DNA of 64,000 nt from Kordiimonas marina (GCF_023006325.1 NZ_JAINDF010000003.1:434001-498000); one strand, 5' to 3'. Counted from the first letter of the stretch, positions 26,329 to 35,469 are shown. Notes: a model not told the origin generated them from the sequence alone. Numbers and translations: made by a program.

Positions 26329-28524
26329 ATGACCGACGTTAAAATCACCCCTGAGCTCGTCAAGGAACACGGCCTGACCGCTGAGGAATATGACCGTATC
26401 CTCGCAGCCCTCGGCCGCGAACCCTCGATCACCGAGCTGGGCATCTATAGCGTGATGTGGTCCGAGCATTGCTCGTACAAATCTTCGCGCATCCACCTGA
26501 AGAAACTGCCGACCAAGGCCGACTGGGTCATCCAGGGCCCGGGCGAGAACGCCGGTGTTATCGACATTGGGGACGGCCAGGCCGCCATCTTCAAGATGGA
26601 GAGCCACAACCACCCGTCCTATATCGAACCCTACCAGGGCGCGGCCACGGGCGTGGGCGGCATTTTGCGGGACGTCTTCACCATGGGCGCGCGCCCGGTC
26701 GCCAACATGAACGCGCTCCGCTTCGGTGAGCCCGACCATCCCAAAACCCGCCACCTTGTGGCTGGCGTGGTCGAAGGCATCGGCGGCTACGGCAACTGCG
26801 TGGGCGTGCCAACCGTGGGTGGCGAAACCAACTTCGACCCGTCCTACAACGGCAACATCCTCGTAAACGCCATGACCGTGGGCCTCGCGGACACCGACAA
26901 GATCTTCTATTCCGCGGCGGCCGGTGTCGGCAACCCGGTGGTCTATGTCGGCTCCAAAACGGGGCGTGACGGTATCCATGGCGCCACCATGGCCTCGGCC
27001 GAATTCACCGAGGACAGCGAGGAAAAGCGCCCAACCGTTCAGGTGGGGGACCCCTTCACCGAAAAGCTGCTCATCGAAGCCTGCCTGGAGCTGATGGCGA
27101 CCGACGCCATCGTCGCCATTCAGGACATGGGCGCGGCTGGCCTCACCAGCTCGTCGGTTGAAATGGCGTCCAAGGGCGGTGTCGGCTTCGAGCTGATCCT
27201 CGATAACGTGCCGCAGCGCGAAGAAAATATGACCCCCTACGAAATGTGCCTGTCGGAAAGCCAGGAGCGGATGCTCATGGTCCTGAAGCCGGGCCGTGAG
27301 GACATGGCCAAGGCCATCTTCGAGAAGTGGGAGCTGGACTTCGCCGTCATCGGCACCATCACCACCACCGGCAAGCTGACGCTGAAGTTCAAGGGGGAGA
27401 CCGTGGGTGACATGCCGATCGACAGTCTCGTTGACGATGCGCCGATGTATGACCGCCCGTGGGTGCCGACGCCCAAGCGCAAGGCCGTAACCGTCCCAGC
27501 GCCTGCTGACCTCGGTAAAGCCGTGATGGACATGATCGGCGGCCCGCACCTCAGCTCGCGCCGCTGGATCTGGGAACAGTATGACCATATGGTCATGGGC
27601 GACACCATCCAGCGCCCGGGTGGTGACGCCGCGGTCGTCCGCGTGCACGGCACCATGAAGGGCCTCGCCATCTCAACCGACGTCAGCCCGCGCTACTGCT
27701 ACGCCGACCCGGTCGAAGGCGGCAAGCAGGCTGTGGCCGAAACCTGGCGGAACATCACCGCCGTCGGTGCCAAGCCGCTCGCCATCACCAACTGCCTGAA
27801 CTTCGGCAACCCTGAACGGCCCGAGATCATGGGCCAGTTCGTCGGCTGCCTGGACGGCATGGGCGAAGCCTGCCGCGCGCTCGATTACCCGATCGTGTCC
27901 GGCAACGTCAGCCTTTATAACGAGACCAACGGCACCGGCATCCTGCCCACGCCCGCCATCGGCGGCGTCGGCGTGATGGCGGACATCGACTGCATGGCCA
28001 CGGTGGCGTTCGAAAAAGCGGGGGAAACCATCCTCTTGATCGGCGAAACCAGGGACGAGCTGGGCGCCAGCCTCTACCAGAAGCAAATTCTGGGTGAGGA
28101 TGATGGCCTGCCGCCGCTGGTGGACTTGGGCGTAGAGCGCCGCAACGGTGATTTCGTCCGTGCGATGATCGAGAACGGCCAGGTCACCACCTGCCATGAC
28201 CTTTCGGACGGCGGCCTGATCGCCGCCCTCGCCGACATGGCGATCGGCGGTAACATGGGCGCCGAGATCACGCTCGGCGAAACCCTGCCGCTGCACGTGC
28301 AGCTGTTCAGCGAGACCCAGGCCCGCTATCTGGTCGCAGCTGAGGCAGATGTGGCTGAAACCATCCGTCAGGAGGCCAAAGACGCCGGTATCCCGGTCAC
28401 GGTCCTCGGCAAGACCGGCGGTGACCGCCTGAGCGTGAACGGCGACGCCCTCAGCCTCGCCCTCGCGGACGTGCGTGCCGCGCACGAAGGCTGGCTGCCA
28501 AACTATATGGCCGCCGCTGAATAA
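26329..28524 (+). CDS. purL: Phosphoribosylformylglycinamidine synthase subunit PurL
   Basis: The 731-residue synthetase subunit that converts FGAR, ATP and ammonia to [23 protein letters not shown] near residues 36-54 contains the conserved His/Ser active-site stretch, [20 protein letters not shown] the Mg-binding region, and [16 protein letters not shown] the central repeat. Its length is that of the small PurL that needs PurS and PurQ. It ends the operon, with a strong intrinsic terminator 27 bp downstream. Confidence 0.97.
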   Translation: MTDVKITPELVKEHGLTAEEYDRILAALGREPSITELGIYSVMWSEHCSYKSSRIHLKKLPTKADWVIQGPGENAGVIDIGDGQAAIFKMESHNHPSYIEPYQGAATGVGGILRDVFTMGARPVANMNALRFGEPDHPKTRHLVAGVVEGIGGYGNCVGVPTVGGETNFDPSYNGNILVNAMTVGLADTDKIFYSAAAGVGNPVVYVGSKTGRDGIHGATMASAEFTEDSEEKRPTVQVGDPFTEKLLIEACLELMATDAIVAIQDMGAAGLTSSSVEMASKGGVGFELILDNVPQREENMTPYEMCLSESQERMLMVLKPGREDMAKAIFEKWELDFAVIGTITTTGKLTLKFKGETVGDMPIDSLVDDAPMYDRPWVPTPKRKAVTVPAPADLGKAVMDMIGGPHLSSRRWIWEQYDHMVMGDTIQRPGGDAAVVRVHGTMKGLAISTDVSPRYCYADPVEGGKQAVAETWRNITAVGAKPLAITNCLNFGNPERPEIMGQFVGCLDGMGEACRALDYPIVSGNVSLYNETNGTGILPTPAIGGVGVMADIDCMATVAFEKAGETILLIGETRDELGASLYQKQILGEDDGLPPLVDLGVERRNGDFVRAMIENGQVTTCHDLSDGGLIAALADMAIGGNMGAEITLGETLPLHVQLFSETQARYLVAAEADVAETIRQEAKDAGIPVTVLGKTGGDRLSVNGDALSLALADVRAAHEGWLPNYMAAAE

Positions 28525-28550
28525 GCGGATACGTCAGAGCTAAAAGACAC

Positions 28551-28580
28551 AAAAAAGGCGCCTGAGAGGGCGCCTTTTTT
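28551..28580 (+). terminator. Intrinsic terminator of the pur operon
   Basis: Perfect stem AAAAAAGGCGCC / GGCGCCTTTTTT with loop TGAGAG. It ends in six T and follows the purL stop. Confidence 0.95.
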
Positions 28581-28603
28581 ATATCCACTTCTCCCGTGAC
28601 GAA

Positions 28604-28731
28604 CACCGTATGGATAGCGGGATCAAGTCCCGCTATGACAAGTGGGAGGTAGAAATGCCTATATAAAACCATTGTCATTCCGGGTTAGCGAAGCTGGCGC
28701 TTGCGCCACCTGATCCCGGAATCCATAACCC
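28604..28731. repeat. Composite palindromic repeat, copy 1
   Basis: Two palindromes in tandem. The first, at 28608-28639, has arms ATAGCGGGA / TCCCGCTAT. The second, 28671-28731, has arms ATTCCGGG / CCCGGAAT with a longer inner hairpin GGCGCTTGCGCC. One reading frame translates as VIAGLDPAIH, the familiar alphaproteobacterial repeat signature. A matching composite lies at 29047-29151, on the far side of the GIY-YIG gene. Confidence 0.85.
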
Positions 28732-28745
28732 AACTGGCCGCACAC

Positions 28746-29033
28746 TCAGACGTTCAACCGATCAAACAGGTCATCCCAGTCCGGGTTACCCCGCTCAATC
28801 AGGTCGATCTTCCACTGCCGGTTCCAGTCTTTCAGCGTCTTCTCGCGCTGAAGCGCAATCCTCACATCCTCATGAGCTTCCAGATACACAAGCCGCGTGA
28901 CGCCATATTGCTTCACGAAAGCGGAGCCCTGCCCGGTCCTGTGCTCTTCCATCCGGCGCGCGATATCATTCGTCACGCCGATGTAAAGCGTCCCGCCCGG
29001 TTTACTCGCCAGCATATAGACATGATAGGTCAT
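28746..29033 (-). CDS. GIY-YIG nuclease family protein (URI type)
   Basis: A 95-residue single-domain protein of the UvrC-intron-type GIY-YIG family. The first motif reads YHVYMLAS, the second LYIGVTNDIARRMEEH with the catalytic Tyr and Arg, and the metal-binding Glu is in LVYLEAHED. Family members cleave DNA, but the physiological role of these small ones is unknown. I chose the ATG at 29033, where the domain begins; a longer start would run into the flanking repeat. The gene fills almost exactly the space between two composite repeats in direct orientation, which suggests it may travel with them. Confidence 0.88.
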   Translation of the reverse strand: MTYHVYMLASKPGGTLYIGVTNDIARRMEEHRTGQGSAFVKQYGVTRLVYLEAHEDVRIALQREKTLKDWNRQWKIDLIERGNPDWDDLFDRLNV

Positions 29034-29046
29034 GGCGCTACGGTGA

Positions 29047-29151
29047 CACCGTATGGATAGCGGGATCAAGTCCCGCTATGACATCGGAGGGGGGCAGTCG
29101 CAATATCACACTCATTGTCATTCCGGGACTTGATCCCGGAATCCATAACCC
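29047..29151. repeat. Composite palindromic repeat, copy 2
   Basis: The same order as copy 1: GTATGGATAGCGGGATCAAG... at 29051-29082, then a 31-base linker, then ATTGTCATTCCGGGACTTGA... at 29114-29151. The first palindrome is identical in both copies. The linker differs, and the second palindrome here has the short loop. Confidence 0.85.
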
Positions 29152-29276
29152 TGCCAGCCATAAACGACGTCCTTAAACAGCCCCCATCTTCCCCTCTCCT
29201 CTCCCTGCCATAATTATGCTACAACCATGGTGTAGTAAGGCGTACATGGCATACAGCCATCAAGGGAGATACAATC

Positions 29277-29726
29277 ATGAAAAAACTGATAGTCCTCACC
29301 GCCTCGGTCAGCCTGCTTGCGCTCGCCGCCTGCGGCGACAAAGCCGAGAAGAAGCAAGCCCCCGCGCAGCCGCCGGCAACCTCGGAAGCCCCGGCGACAT
29401 CCAGCGCGATGGATACCGCCAAGGATATGGCCACCAAGGCCGTCGAAGCCCTGAAGCTGGACACCAGCTCGCTCGACGCTTTCAAGGCCAGCCTCGCCAA
29501 AATGCAGGCGAGCCTCAGCCCGGATGACCAGTCCAAGCTGACGGCCGCGCTCGGCAAGCTGGCGTCCTCCGCCACCAGCAGCAGCGGCGGCGGCGACACC
29601 AGCAGCATGATGGACGCCGCCAAGGGCATGATGTCCGGCGGGGACGTGACCAGCACGCTCTATGAAAAGATGGGCGCCAAGCTGAACGGCCTCACGTTCA
29701 ATGACATCCTCAAGATGGCCGGCTGA
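29277..29726 (+). CDS. Small putative lipoprotein
   Basis: A 149-residue protein with a lipoprotein signal: basic MKK, hydrophobic core, and lipobox LAAC, giving a lipidated Cys at residue 19. The linker after it is rich in Pro, Ala and Ser, then come helical stretches (DTAKDMATKAVEALKLD; FKASLAKMQASLSPDDQ) and a Ser/Gly-rich patch SSSGGGDTSS. The C-terminus LNGLTFNDILKMAG recalls small lipoproteins of unknown function. AAGGGAG precedes the ATG. No function can be assigned. It has its own terminator and stands alone. Confidence 0.75.
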   Translation: MKKLIVLTASVSLLALAACGDKAEKKQAPAQPPATSEAPATSSAMDTAKDMATKAVEALKLDTSSLDAFKASLAKMQASLSPDDQSKLTAALGKLASSATSSSGGGDTSSMMDAAKGMMSGGDVTSTLYEKMGAKLNGLTFNDILKMAG

Positions 29727-29750
29727 TAAGCCCCCTATCCGAACAAGAAG

Positions 29751-29779
29751 AAAGGCGCCCCGAATGAGGCGCCTTTTTT
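29751..29779 (+). terminator. Intrinsic terminator after the small lipoprotein gene
   Basis: Stem AAAGGCGCC / GGCGCCTTT followed by TTTTTT in total, 24 bp after the stop. Confidence 0.92.
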
Positions 29780-29807
29780 AATTGTGTCCAGTCGTGACGG
29801 ATTGGGG

Positions 29808-30266
29808 TCAGCCCTCGCGCGCAGCCTTGAAGGTCATGACACCGCCGACGATCAACAGGATCATGCCGATCAGGAACACATACCCGCCGAGCTCCAGGTC
29901 GAAGACATTGTTGAACAGCTTGCCGGCCACTTTCTGGAGCGGGTCGGACGCGGCATTCGTTACCTTGCTCATCAGGCCGCCATCATCGCCGCCGCCGCCC
30001 GAGCCGATGTTCTTGAGAACCGGCCACAGCAGCACGATCCAGGCGCCAACCGCGGCATAAAGCGCGAACGCCCGCTTGCCGAGGAAGATGACCACAGACG
30101 CCAGCACGGCGAACGCCACCAGGAAGTAAACCTGCGGGTCCGCGGCCTTGGCGTAGCTAATGGTGCCGAGATGCGCGATATTCAGCATCGGCATGAAAGC
30201 GCCAGCCGCCGCCAGCACCGTGCCCGCGATGGTGATATAGTCGTTCTTGTTCAGTGAAACCGACAT
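29808..30266 (-). CDS. Hypothetical four-helix membrane protein
   Basis: A 152-residue membrane protein with hydrophobic segments near residues 10-30, 46-62, 66-86 and 128-147. A Gly/Asp-rich loop GSGGGGDDGGLMSK separates the third and fourth helices. I do not recognise the family. AGGGGGAC lies just upstream of the ATG. The flanking genes give no functional hint: it is convergent with the lipoprotein gene and follows another small membrane protein in the same orientation. Confidence 0.65.
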   Translation of the reverse strand: MSVSLNKNDYITIAGTVLAAAGAFMPMLNIAHLGTISYAKAADPQVYFLVAFAVLASVVIFLGKRAFALYAAVGAWIVLLWPVLKNIGSGGGGDDGGLMSKVTNAASDPLQKVAGKLFNNVFDLELGGYVFLIGMILLIVGGVMTFKAAREG

Positions 30267-30368
30267 GAGATGTCCCCCTTATGATGTATAGCCCCTGCGC
30301 GGCGCCCTTCCCGGAAACCGCCCAGAAAGTTTATGCCTGATAGACTTCTGGCGCAAGCACGCCCTACC

Positions 30369-30794
30369 TCAGCGTTCTCCCGGCCGCTGGTCAAACGCTG
30401 TCGCAAGTCCACAAACAAGGACTACAGCCCCAACCGCGCCCCAGTGCCATAGCGGCCCGAAGATATAGTTGAGCGCGCCGTTAGGGTCCTGGGCGACAGG
30501 CCCATACAAATACAGAAGAATTCCGGCTTCTACACACAGGAGACCAAGTGCGCCCCAACGTGCTGCTCCCCGCCGCACCATCAAAGCTAGGGCGATGAAA
30601 CAAATCGCAATGTGCGGTGCCATAACCCATAGAAGCCACAAGAAGCCTTCCAGATCATCAGGCATCATCGCGAAAAGCAGCCCCGCCGTCGGGACCAGCA
30701 ACAAAAGATTGAACAGCAACCAGAGAAAGCCGGAGCCGCTATATTGCGCCAGCATTATTTCGCCTGGGTCATACCTCTGCTCATCCTGTGTCAT
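30369..30794 (-). CDS. Hypothetical four-helix membrane protein
   Basis: A 141-residue membrane protein with hydrophobic segments at about 22-42, 50-72, 80-97 and 112-130. The N-terminal stretch MTQDEQRYDPGEI and C-terminal DQRPGER are polar. I recognise no family. It starts 9 bp after the stop of the DUF1330 gene, so the two are probably cotranscribed leftward. Confidence 0.6.
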   Translation of the reverse strand: MTQDEQRYDPGEIMLAQYSGSGFLWLLFNLLLLVPTAGLLFAMMPDDLEGFLWLLWVMAPHIAICFIALALMVRRGAARWGALGLLCVEAGILLYLYGPVAQDPNGALNYIFGPLWHWGAVGAVVLVCGLATAFDQRPGER

Positions 30795-30803
30795 ACACCC
30801 TCT

Positions 30804-31220
30804 TTAGCTGAACAGGCCGTCACTTGTCTGCTCGGCGCAGCGGATCAGGCGGCTGTCGGCCACGGCGGCCTGGCGGTGGATGACCGCTTTTTTATAGTCG
30901 GGGTCCGAAACCATCTCGAGGAAGGCGTGGGCCGTGGGGTAGCGCGCGACGAAGGCGAGGTCCCACTGTTCGGCTTCCGGGCCGATGACCAGTGTTTCCG
31001 GCCGCCCGCGCCAGACGATACTGCCGCCCACACGGGTGAAGATCGGCCCGCTTTCGCGGCTGTAGGCCTTGTAAGCCTCAAACCCGCTGACGTCCCGCCC
31101 GTGAGCGTAGGACGCGCGTTCCTTCAGCCGGATCAGGTTGATCATCTGGATCGGCTTGTCACGGTCAAGCGCCTTGAAGGCGGTGAACAATTCTGCGCTG
31201 GGGTCGATATAGACATTCAT
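30804..31220 (-). CDS. DUF1330 domain-containing protein
   Basis: A 138-residue cytoplasmic protein with a dimeric alpha-beta-barrel (ferredoxin-like) fold of the DUF1330 type. Typical stretches are PIQMINLIRLKERA and SGPIFTRVGGSIVWRG, then WDLAFVARYPTAHAFLEMVSDPDY. Members are small stand-alone proteins without proven activity. I chose the ATG at 31220 because AAGGGAG lies just ahead of it; the longer form adds a basic tail. It appears to head a short transcript with the membrane protein gene downstream. Confidence 0.82.
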   Translation of the reverse strand: MNVYIDPSAELFTAFKALDRDKPIQMINLIRLKERASYAHGRDVSGFEAYKAYSRESGPIFTRVGGSIVWRGRPETLVIGPEAEQWDLAFVARYPTAHAFLEMVSDPDYKKAVIHRQAAVADSRLIRCAEQTSDGLFS

Positions 31221-31307
31221 GGACAGGCTCCCTTCCTTGTCACGTCCTGCCCTGTTAACTGGGGCGGCACGCACGTAAGGCAATAAAAAGGCAAGGCTGT
31301 CAGCGGT

Positions 31308-32159
31308 TTAGGCCGGAGTCACGTGCGTGTCGAGCCAAGCGCCGATTTCCGCGGCGACACCGTGCGGGGCGCGGGCCCAGTCAAAATGCCCGAGATGCTC
31401 ACCCTGCTCCTTGGCGCCCAGTTTCTTGTGGCTGACCACCGCGGGATCAAACCGGGTATAGGCATATTCCACCGCCTGGTCGGACGCCAGCGCATCCGCT
31501 TCGAAGCTGAGCGACAGCACCGGCCCCTTGAAGGCGCTGATGTCAGCCTCGACATCCTGCGCGTCGCCATAGTCATAGCTGCCGTGGGCGGCCCAATCGC
31601 GCCAGTCCATCATCAGGCGGCTGAATTCACGTCCGCCGAAGCCGAAGCGCTTGCCCGGGAAATGCCCGAACAGCAGCGTCACGACGGGGAGGAGGTTGCA
31701 CAAGGCCCGGATGCGTTTGGAATCCGGCGCGGTATAAAGCCTATGGTAGGGAAAGCCACACGCCAGATGGATGACACCGTCGACGTCACCGGCGTGGCGC
31801 CCGGCAGTGATGGAGCTTAAATGCCCGCCGAGGCTATGCCCTCCCACAAGGAACGGCACGTCCGGCACGCGGGCGCGGGCCCAGCGCATCGCGGCGGGGA
31901 TATCGACCTTCAGGAAATCATCGAAGCCGAAGCTGCGCCCGCGGCGGGCCCTGTAGGGGCTGGCGCCGTGGCCGCGCTGTTCCATCAGCACGGTGGCGAT
32001 GCCGTCTTCGGCGAGCTGCGCCGCGAGTTTTGCGTAAAATTTGGCCTGCACGCCAAGCGCGGGCAGCAGCAGAAGCAGCGCTTTCGCTCCCTCCGGCGCC
32101 CCGAAAAGCTTCACCGGCACCTGAATGCCGCCGTCAGCCTCGACCATTTGCCAGTCCAT
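31308..32159 (-). CDS. Alpha/beta-fold hydrolase
   Basis: A 283-residue serine hydrolase. The nucleophile elbow is GGHSLGGH (G-H-S-L-G), preceded by the oxyanion region LLLLPALGVQAKFY and MEQRGHGAS, and the catalytic His is probably in GEHLGHFDWAR near the C-terminus. This class resembles the 'predicted alpha/beta hydrolase' group with esterase or lipase members. I chose the ATG at 32159 with GGGGGTCGG ahead; a longer start would overlap the glycosyltransferase gene and add a basic N-terminus. There is no signal peptide, so it is cytoplasmic. Substrate unknown. Confidence 0.82.
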   Translation of the reverse strand: MDWQMVEADGGIQVPVKLFGAPEGAKALLLLLPALGVQAKFYAKLAAQLAEDGIATVLMEQRGHGASPYRARRGRSFGFDDFLKVDIPAAMRWARARVPDVPFLVGGHSLGGHLSSITAGRHAGDVDGVIHLACGFPYHRLYTAPDSKRIRALCNLLPVVTLLFGHFPGKRFGFGGREFSRLMMDWRDWAAHGSYDYGDAQDVEADISAFKGPVLSLSFEADALASDQAVEYAYTRFDPAVVSHKKLGAKEQGEHLGHFDWARAPHGVAAEIGAWLDTHVTPA

Positions 32160-32262
32160 ACCGACCCCCGTGTCAGAGCCCATCCCCGGCCTTATGGCAG
32201 CACACCAAAAGGCCATCCCCGGTCCCAAGCCGGGCCGGAGAGAGTAGCAAGACACGGGCTTT

Positions 32263-33486
32263 TTAGCAATCTTGCGGCGGGTGGGGCAGTTTTTCACAAA
32301 GGGATAGAAAGGCTTGCGCCTTCTGGGGCCAGTCCTCCTCCGCGGCATGGGCCTGCGCTTTTGCCGCCAAGTCGGCCCTGAAGGAATCGTCGGTCAGAAG
32401 CCGGATGATGGCGCGCGCGACGTCACCCACATCATTCCCGTCCACCAATAGCCCGGTTTCCCCATCCGTCACTGCGTCCGGCGCGCCGCCCGCATTCCCG
32501 GCGACCGACGGTGTGCCCGCCGCTGCGGCCTCAAGGAAGACGAGCCCGAAACCTTCGGTGTCGCCGTCCGGCATCGTGCGGTTGGGCATGGCGAACACAT
32601 CCGCCGCCTGCATGAGCGCGGGGAGATTGTCATCCTCGACCCGGCCTAAAAGCTGGACATGCCCGAGCGCCTCGGCTTTTTCCTCAAGCTCTGCCCTCAG
32701 GGGACCGTCGCCCGCGATGGCGAGCTGCGCCTCCGGCACCGCCTTCAACACCTGCGGCCAGGCGGCCAGAAGCGTGTCGAAGCCCTTGCGCCGCACCAGC
32801 CGCCCGAGCGACAGAACGAGGGGGTCGTCTCCGAGCCCGAACTCTGCCCGCGCATTGCCGTCCGTCTTCGTGCTGAAACGGGCGTAATCCACGCCGTTGG
32901 TCAGCAGGTGGATGCGGCCCTCCGGCACGCCATATTTCTCATGGATCAGCCGGGCGGTGAAGCGGCTGACGGCGATCACGGCATCAGCGCTATTGAGCGC
33001 ATCGCGGCGGCGGTCCTCCGCCCTCGGCGAATAGGCACCCTGGGAGATTTCCTCGCCATGCGTGAACAGGATCACCGGCAGGCCGAGCTTTTCATGCACC
33101 GGGTCCACCAGCCATCCGAGACTGTCGAGCGCGCCGATACAGACACAAGAAGCGCCGGACGCCGCCACCGCCTGCATGAGCGCCATCTGCACCTCACCGC
33201 GGAGGCTCCAGTCCAGCAGATGCGCGTGCAGCCGCGTGAGAAGCGAGGGGCGCGCAGGCAACAGCGGCACCCGCAGCATCGGGATACGGCTGATCGGGTA
33301 TGGCGCCGCGGCATCAAAGGCCGCAGCGCCCTGAACGGTCGTCCCGTCCGCGGGGTTGGAGGACGCGGTCAGCACCGAAATCGCCCCGCCGCTTTCCCGC
33401 GCGAGCGCGTCATACACCGCCTGCGCGCCGCCCACCAGCGGGCGGTAATGGGTGGTCACCAACAGGCATTTCGCCGCGTCCGTCAT
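32263..33486 (-). CDS. Glycosyltransferase family 4 protein
   Basis: A 407-residue GT-B glycosyltransferase. The N-terminal domain starts with the acceptor loop PLVGGAQAVYDAL, and the C-terminal domain carries LGRLVRRKGFDTLL and the nucleotide-sugar E-x7-E motif in TEGFGLVFLEAAAAG. GT4 enzymes transfer sugars to lipid-linked or polysaccharide acceptors in the cytoplasm. It overlaps the upstream flippase gene by 4 bp, so the pair probably builds and exports a surface glycan. The sugar specificity is not readable. Confidence 0.92.
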   Translation of the reverse strand: MTDAAKCLLVTTHYRPLVGGAQAVYDALARESGGAISVLTASSNPADGTTVQGAAAFDAAAPYPISRIPMLRVPLLPARPSLLTRLHAHLLDWSLRGEVQMALMQAVAASGASCVCIGALDSLGWLVDPVHEKLGLPVILFTHGEEISQGAYSPRAEDRRRDALNSADAVIAVSRFTARLIHEKYGVPEGRIHLLTNGVDYARFSTKTDGNARAEFGLGDDPLVLSLGRLVRRKGFDTLLAAWPQVLKAVPEAQLAIAGDGPLRAELEEKAEALGHVQLLGRVEDDNLPALMQAADVFAMPNRTMPDGDTEGFGLVFLEAAAAGTPSVAGNAGGAPDAVTDGETGLLVDGNDVGDVARAIIRLLTDDSFRADLAAKAQAHAAEEDWPQKAQAFLSLCEKLPHPPQDC

Positions 33487-35000
33487 GCCGCCCTCTTGCG
33501 CGTGACAAGCCCGACGATACGGCTTTCAAGCCCGTCCGGCCGCCCGGCCAGCGCCCACAGGGCCAGAAGGACAGCGCCAAAAACGGCAGCCCCGAAAGCC
33601 GCGATAATAATAAGCTGCGCCCAGCTTTCCGGCAGCCACAGCTTCAGGCTCGGCATGAGGGCGACAATAGCGGCCGCCATCCCGATCGTCGCAAGGGTCG
33701 AACGCAGCACCTGGCTTGCGATCCAGCCCCAATCCAGCCGCACCGTGCGGGCCAGATGCCACAGCACGGGGATGAGCGCCAGAAGCGCCACCAGCGATTT
33801 CGCCAGCACCGCACCTTCGAGCCCCATCAGGTAAAAGCCGCCGATCATCGCCGGCACATAGACGAAGGCCCGGATCCACTGGAATGCCGTCAACGCCCGC
33901 AAGCGCCCTTCGGCGAGCAGAAGCTGCCGCGCCGCCCCCAGGACACCGTCCGCAAGCGCGAAGCCCGCGGCCAGCTGCAACAGGGTGATGGCGTCGGCCC
34001 AGCGGTCCCCGAACACGGTGCGGATCAGCGGGTCGGCCACCAGCGCAAGCCCCGCCGCAACGGGAATGCAGCAGGCGATCATACCGCCAAGCGACAGGCT
34101 GTAGGCGGCTTTCATCTTCTCCGCCCCCGCCTGCCTAACATGCTGAAGCCCCGGCAAAATCGCACGGCCGATCGGCAGCACCAGGTTGCCCACCGGCAGC
34201 GCCGCCAGGTCCAGAACCGCGGAGAAAACCCCGAGCTGTCCCGCCGTTCCGACCCGGCCCAGGAGCAGCCGGTCGATCCGTTCCTCGGAAAAGGACGCGC
34301 CGGTTTCCACAAGCGCCCATTTGACCACATACCAGAGGTCCCGGACGGCCGAAGCGTCGGTTTTCAGGCTCCTGAACGGGCAGATGCTGTAACTGAGGAC
34401 GATGCGCGCAAGGCTGCCGGCGTAAAGGCCGAGCGGCACGGCCCAGAAGTCCTTGAGCCACAGGGCAAAGCCGATGGTGGCGACAACGCGCATCACGCTC
34501 GGCACCACTTCATAGGCGAAGTCTTTATGGAATTCGAGATTGCGCTGGAAGGCGATCGGCCATGGGCTGACCAGCCCTTCGACAAACACGATGCCGCCGA
34601 AGGCAATGAGCGCCATCATCAACCGCGGCTGGCCATAAAAATCAGCCAGCGGCCCTGATGCCGCCGCCAGGATCAGCCACACGATAAGCCCGCCTGCCGC
34701 GCGCAGGAAGAAGGCCGCGCCATAATGTTCGTCCCGGACCGTCTGCAGCCGCACCAGCGCCACGCGCATCAGCGTGTCCAGAACCAGCGTCAGCACCGCC
34801 GCGGTGGAGATCATGAGCGCGATCAGGCCGAAATCCGCCTTGGTGAGAACGCGGGCGAGCACAGCCACGTTGGCAAGGCCAAACAGCCTCATGCTCAGCC
34901 GCATCGCCGTCGTCCAGACCACACCGCGCGCCACGCGCTGGCCGATATTGTCGAGACGGGCCCCGCCGGTGCCGGTCGCTGAGCTCTTGTCACTGGTCAT
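33483..35000 (-). CDS. Oligosaccharide flippase family protein (Wzx/MOP superfamily)
   Basis: A 505-residue protein with about twelve to fourteen membrane helices and the layout of polysaccharide-biosynthesis flippases (Wzx/RfbX-like). The N-terminal region LARVLTKADFGLIALM is characteristic of these MOP-superfamily exporters, and the last helices precede a basic tail VTRKRAA. It would move a lipid-linked glycan across the cytoplasmic membrane. It is first in a two-gene transcript with the GT4 gene. No polymerase or further glycan genes are present, so this is a minimal or partial locus. Confidence 0.9.
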   Translation of the reverse strand: MTSDKSSATGTGGARLDNIGQRVARGVVWTTAMRLSMRLFGLANVAVLARVLTKADFGLIALMISTAAVLTLVLDTLMRVALVRLQTVRDEHYGAAFFLRAAGGLIVWLILAAASGPLADFYGQPRLMMALIAFGGIVFVEGLVSPWPIAFQRNLEFHKDFAYEVVPSVMRVVATIGFALWLKDFWAVPLGLYAGSLARIVLSYSICPFRSLKTDASAVRDLWYVVKWALVETGASFSEERIDRLLLGRVGTAGQLGVFSAVLDLAALPVGNLVLPIGRAILPGLQHVRQAGAEKMKAAYSLSLGGMIACCIPVAAGLALVADPLIRTVFGDRWADAITLLQLAAGFALADGVLGAARQLLLAEGRLRALTAFQWIRAFVYVPAMIGGFYLMGLEGAVLAKSLVALLALIPVLWHLARTVRLDWGWIASQVLRSTLATIGMAAAIVALMPSLKLWLPESWAQLIIIAAFGAAVFGAVLLALWALAGRPDGLESRIVGLVTRKRAA

Positions 35001-35469
35001 AATGCGCCGCTTTTGAATATGCCCCTTTTCGTAGGGGCAGAGTGGCGTAAAGCGCCGGTTTAATCAATCTTTCTCGGAAGATAGCGGGCATCTGCCATCG
35101 CGGACGGAGCTTGAATGGAATTGGGCCGGCGCCCCGAAGGCAACCGGCCCAGACCGTTGTAGAAGCGCGTATGGGCTGGAATTTATTCAACCCCGCTTGA
35201 AACGCGGTGCCACCGACCGACGAATATAGGCCGATCACCCCCGGTAACACCGTGCCGACCCAAAGGCCGGTAAAACTTATAAATCCCCTACGCACAATAG
35301 CGTAAGGGCCGTATGTGTAAGGTATCCGCTCCACCGTCTTTTGGACACCTATAAAATATTTAGGTGTCTTTCAGAAATAACCCGCTCAAGGTTGGTGACG
35401 GCAGAAAAAAAGACCTGCTATACTGGGGCATCAATTTACAGACATGTACGTTTTCAGGGGACAGATACC
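35001..35469. other. Intergenic region before bolA, with structured segment
   Basis: 469 bp without a convincing gene. A nested hairpin GGGCCGG / CCGGCCC lies at 35123-35150 with an inner GCC/GGC stem, so a structured RNA is possible, but I match no known family. A short frame on the minus strand (34990-35334) lacks a binding site and family resemblance and overlaps the flippase start, so I do not call it. The last 130 bp hold the bolA promoter elements described separately. Confidence 0.4.
35344..35424 (+). promoter_or_regulatory. bolA promoter region with upstream inverted repeat
   Basis: GTGACG (35395-35400) and TATACT (35419-35424), spaced 18 bp, make a plausible sigma-70 promoter 46 bp before the bolA ATG. 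Upstream, GACACCTA / TAGGTGTC (35344-35351 and 35361-35368) is a perfect inverted repeat with an AT-rich loop, possibly a regulator site. Confidence 0.45.

Noticed and set aside
28451-28678. Short frame translating to a VIAGLDPAIH peptide
   Set aside because: This peptide is the translation of the dispersed palindromic repeat, not a gene.
28746-29033. Transposase or insertion sequence
   Set aside because: The only gene between the repeats is a GIY-YIG domain, and no terminal inverted repeats or target-site duplication could be shown.
28604-29151. CRISPR array
   Set aside because: There are only two copies of each palindrome, with unequal, unrelated spacing and no cas gene. The elements recur singly elsewhere in the window.
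34990-35334. 114-codon frame on the minus strand upstream of the flippase
   Set aside because: It overlaps the flippase start, has no binding site, and shows no known domain. I described the interval as non-coding instead.
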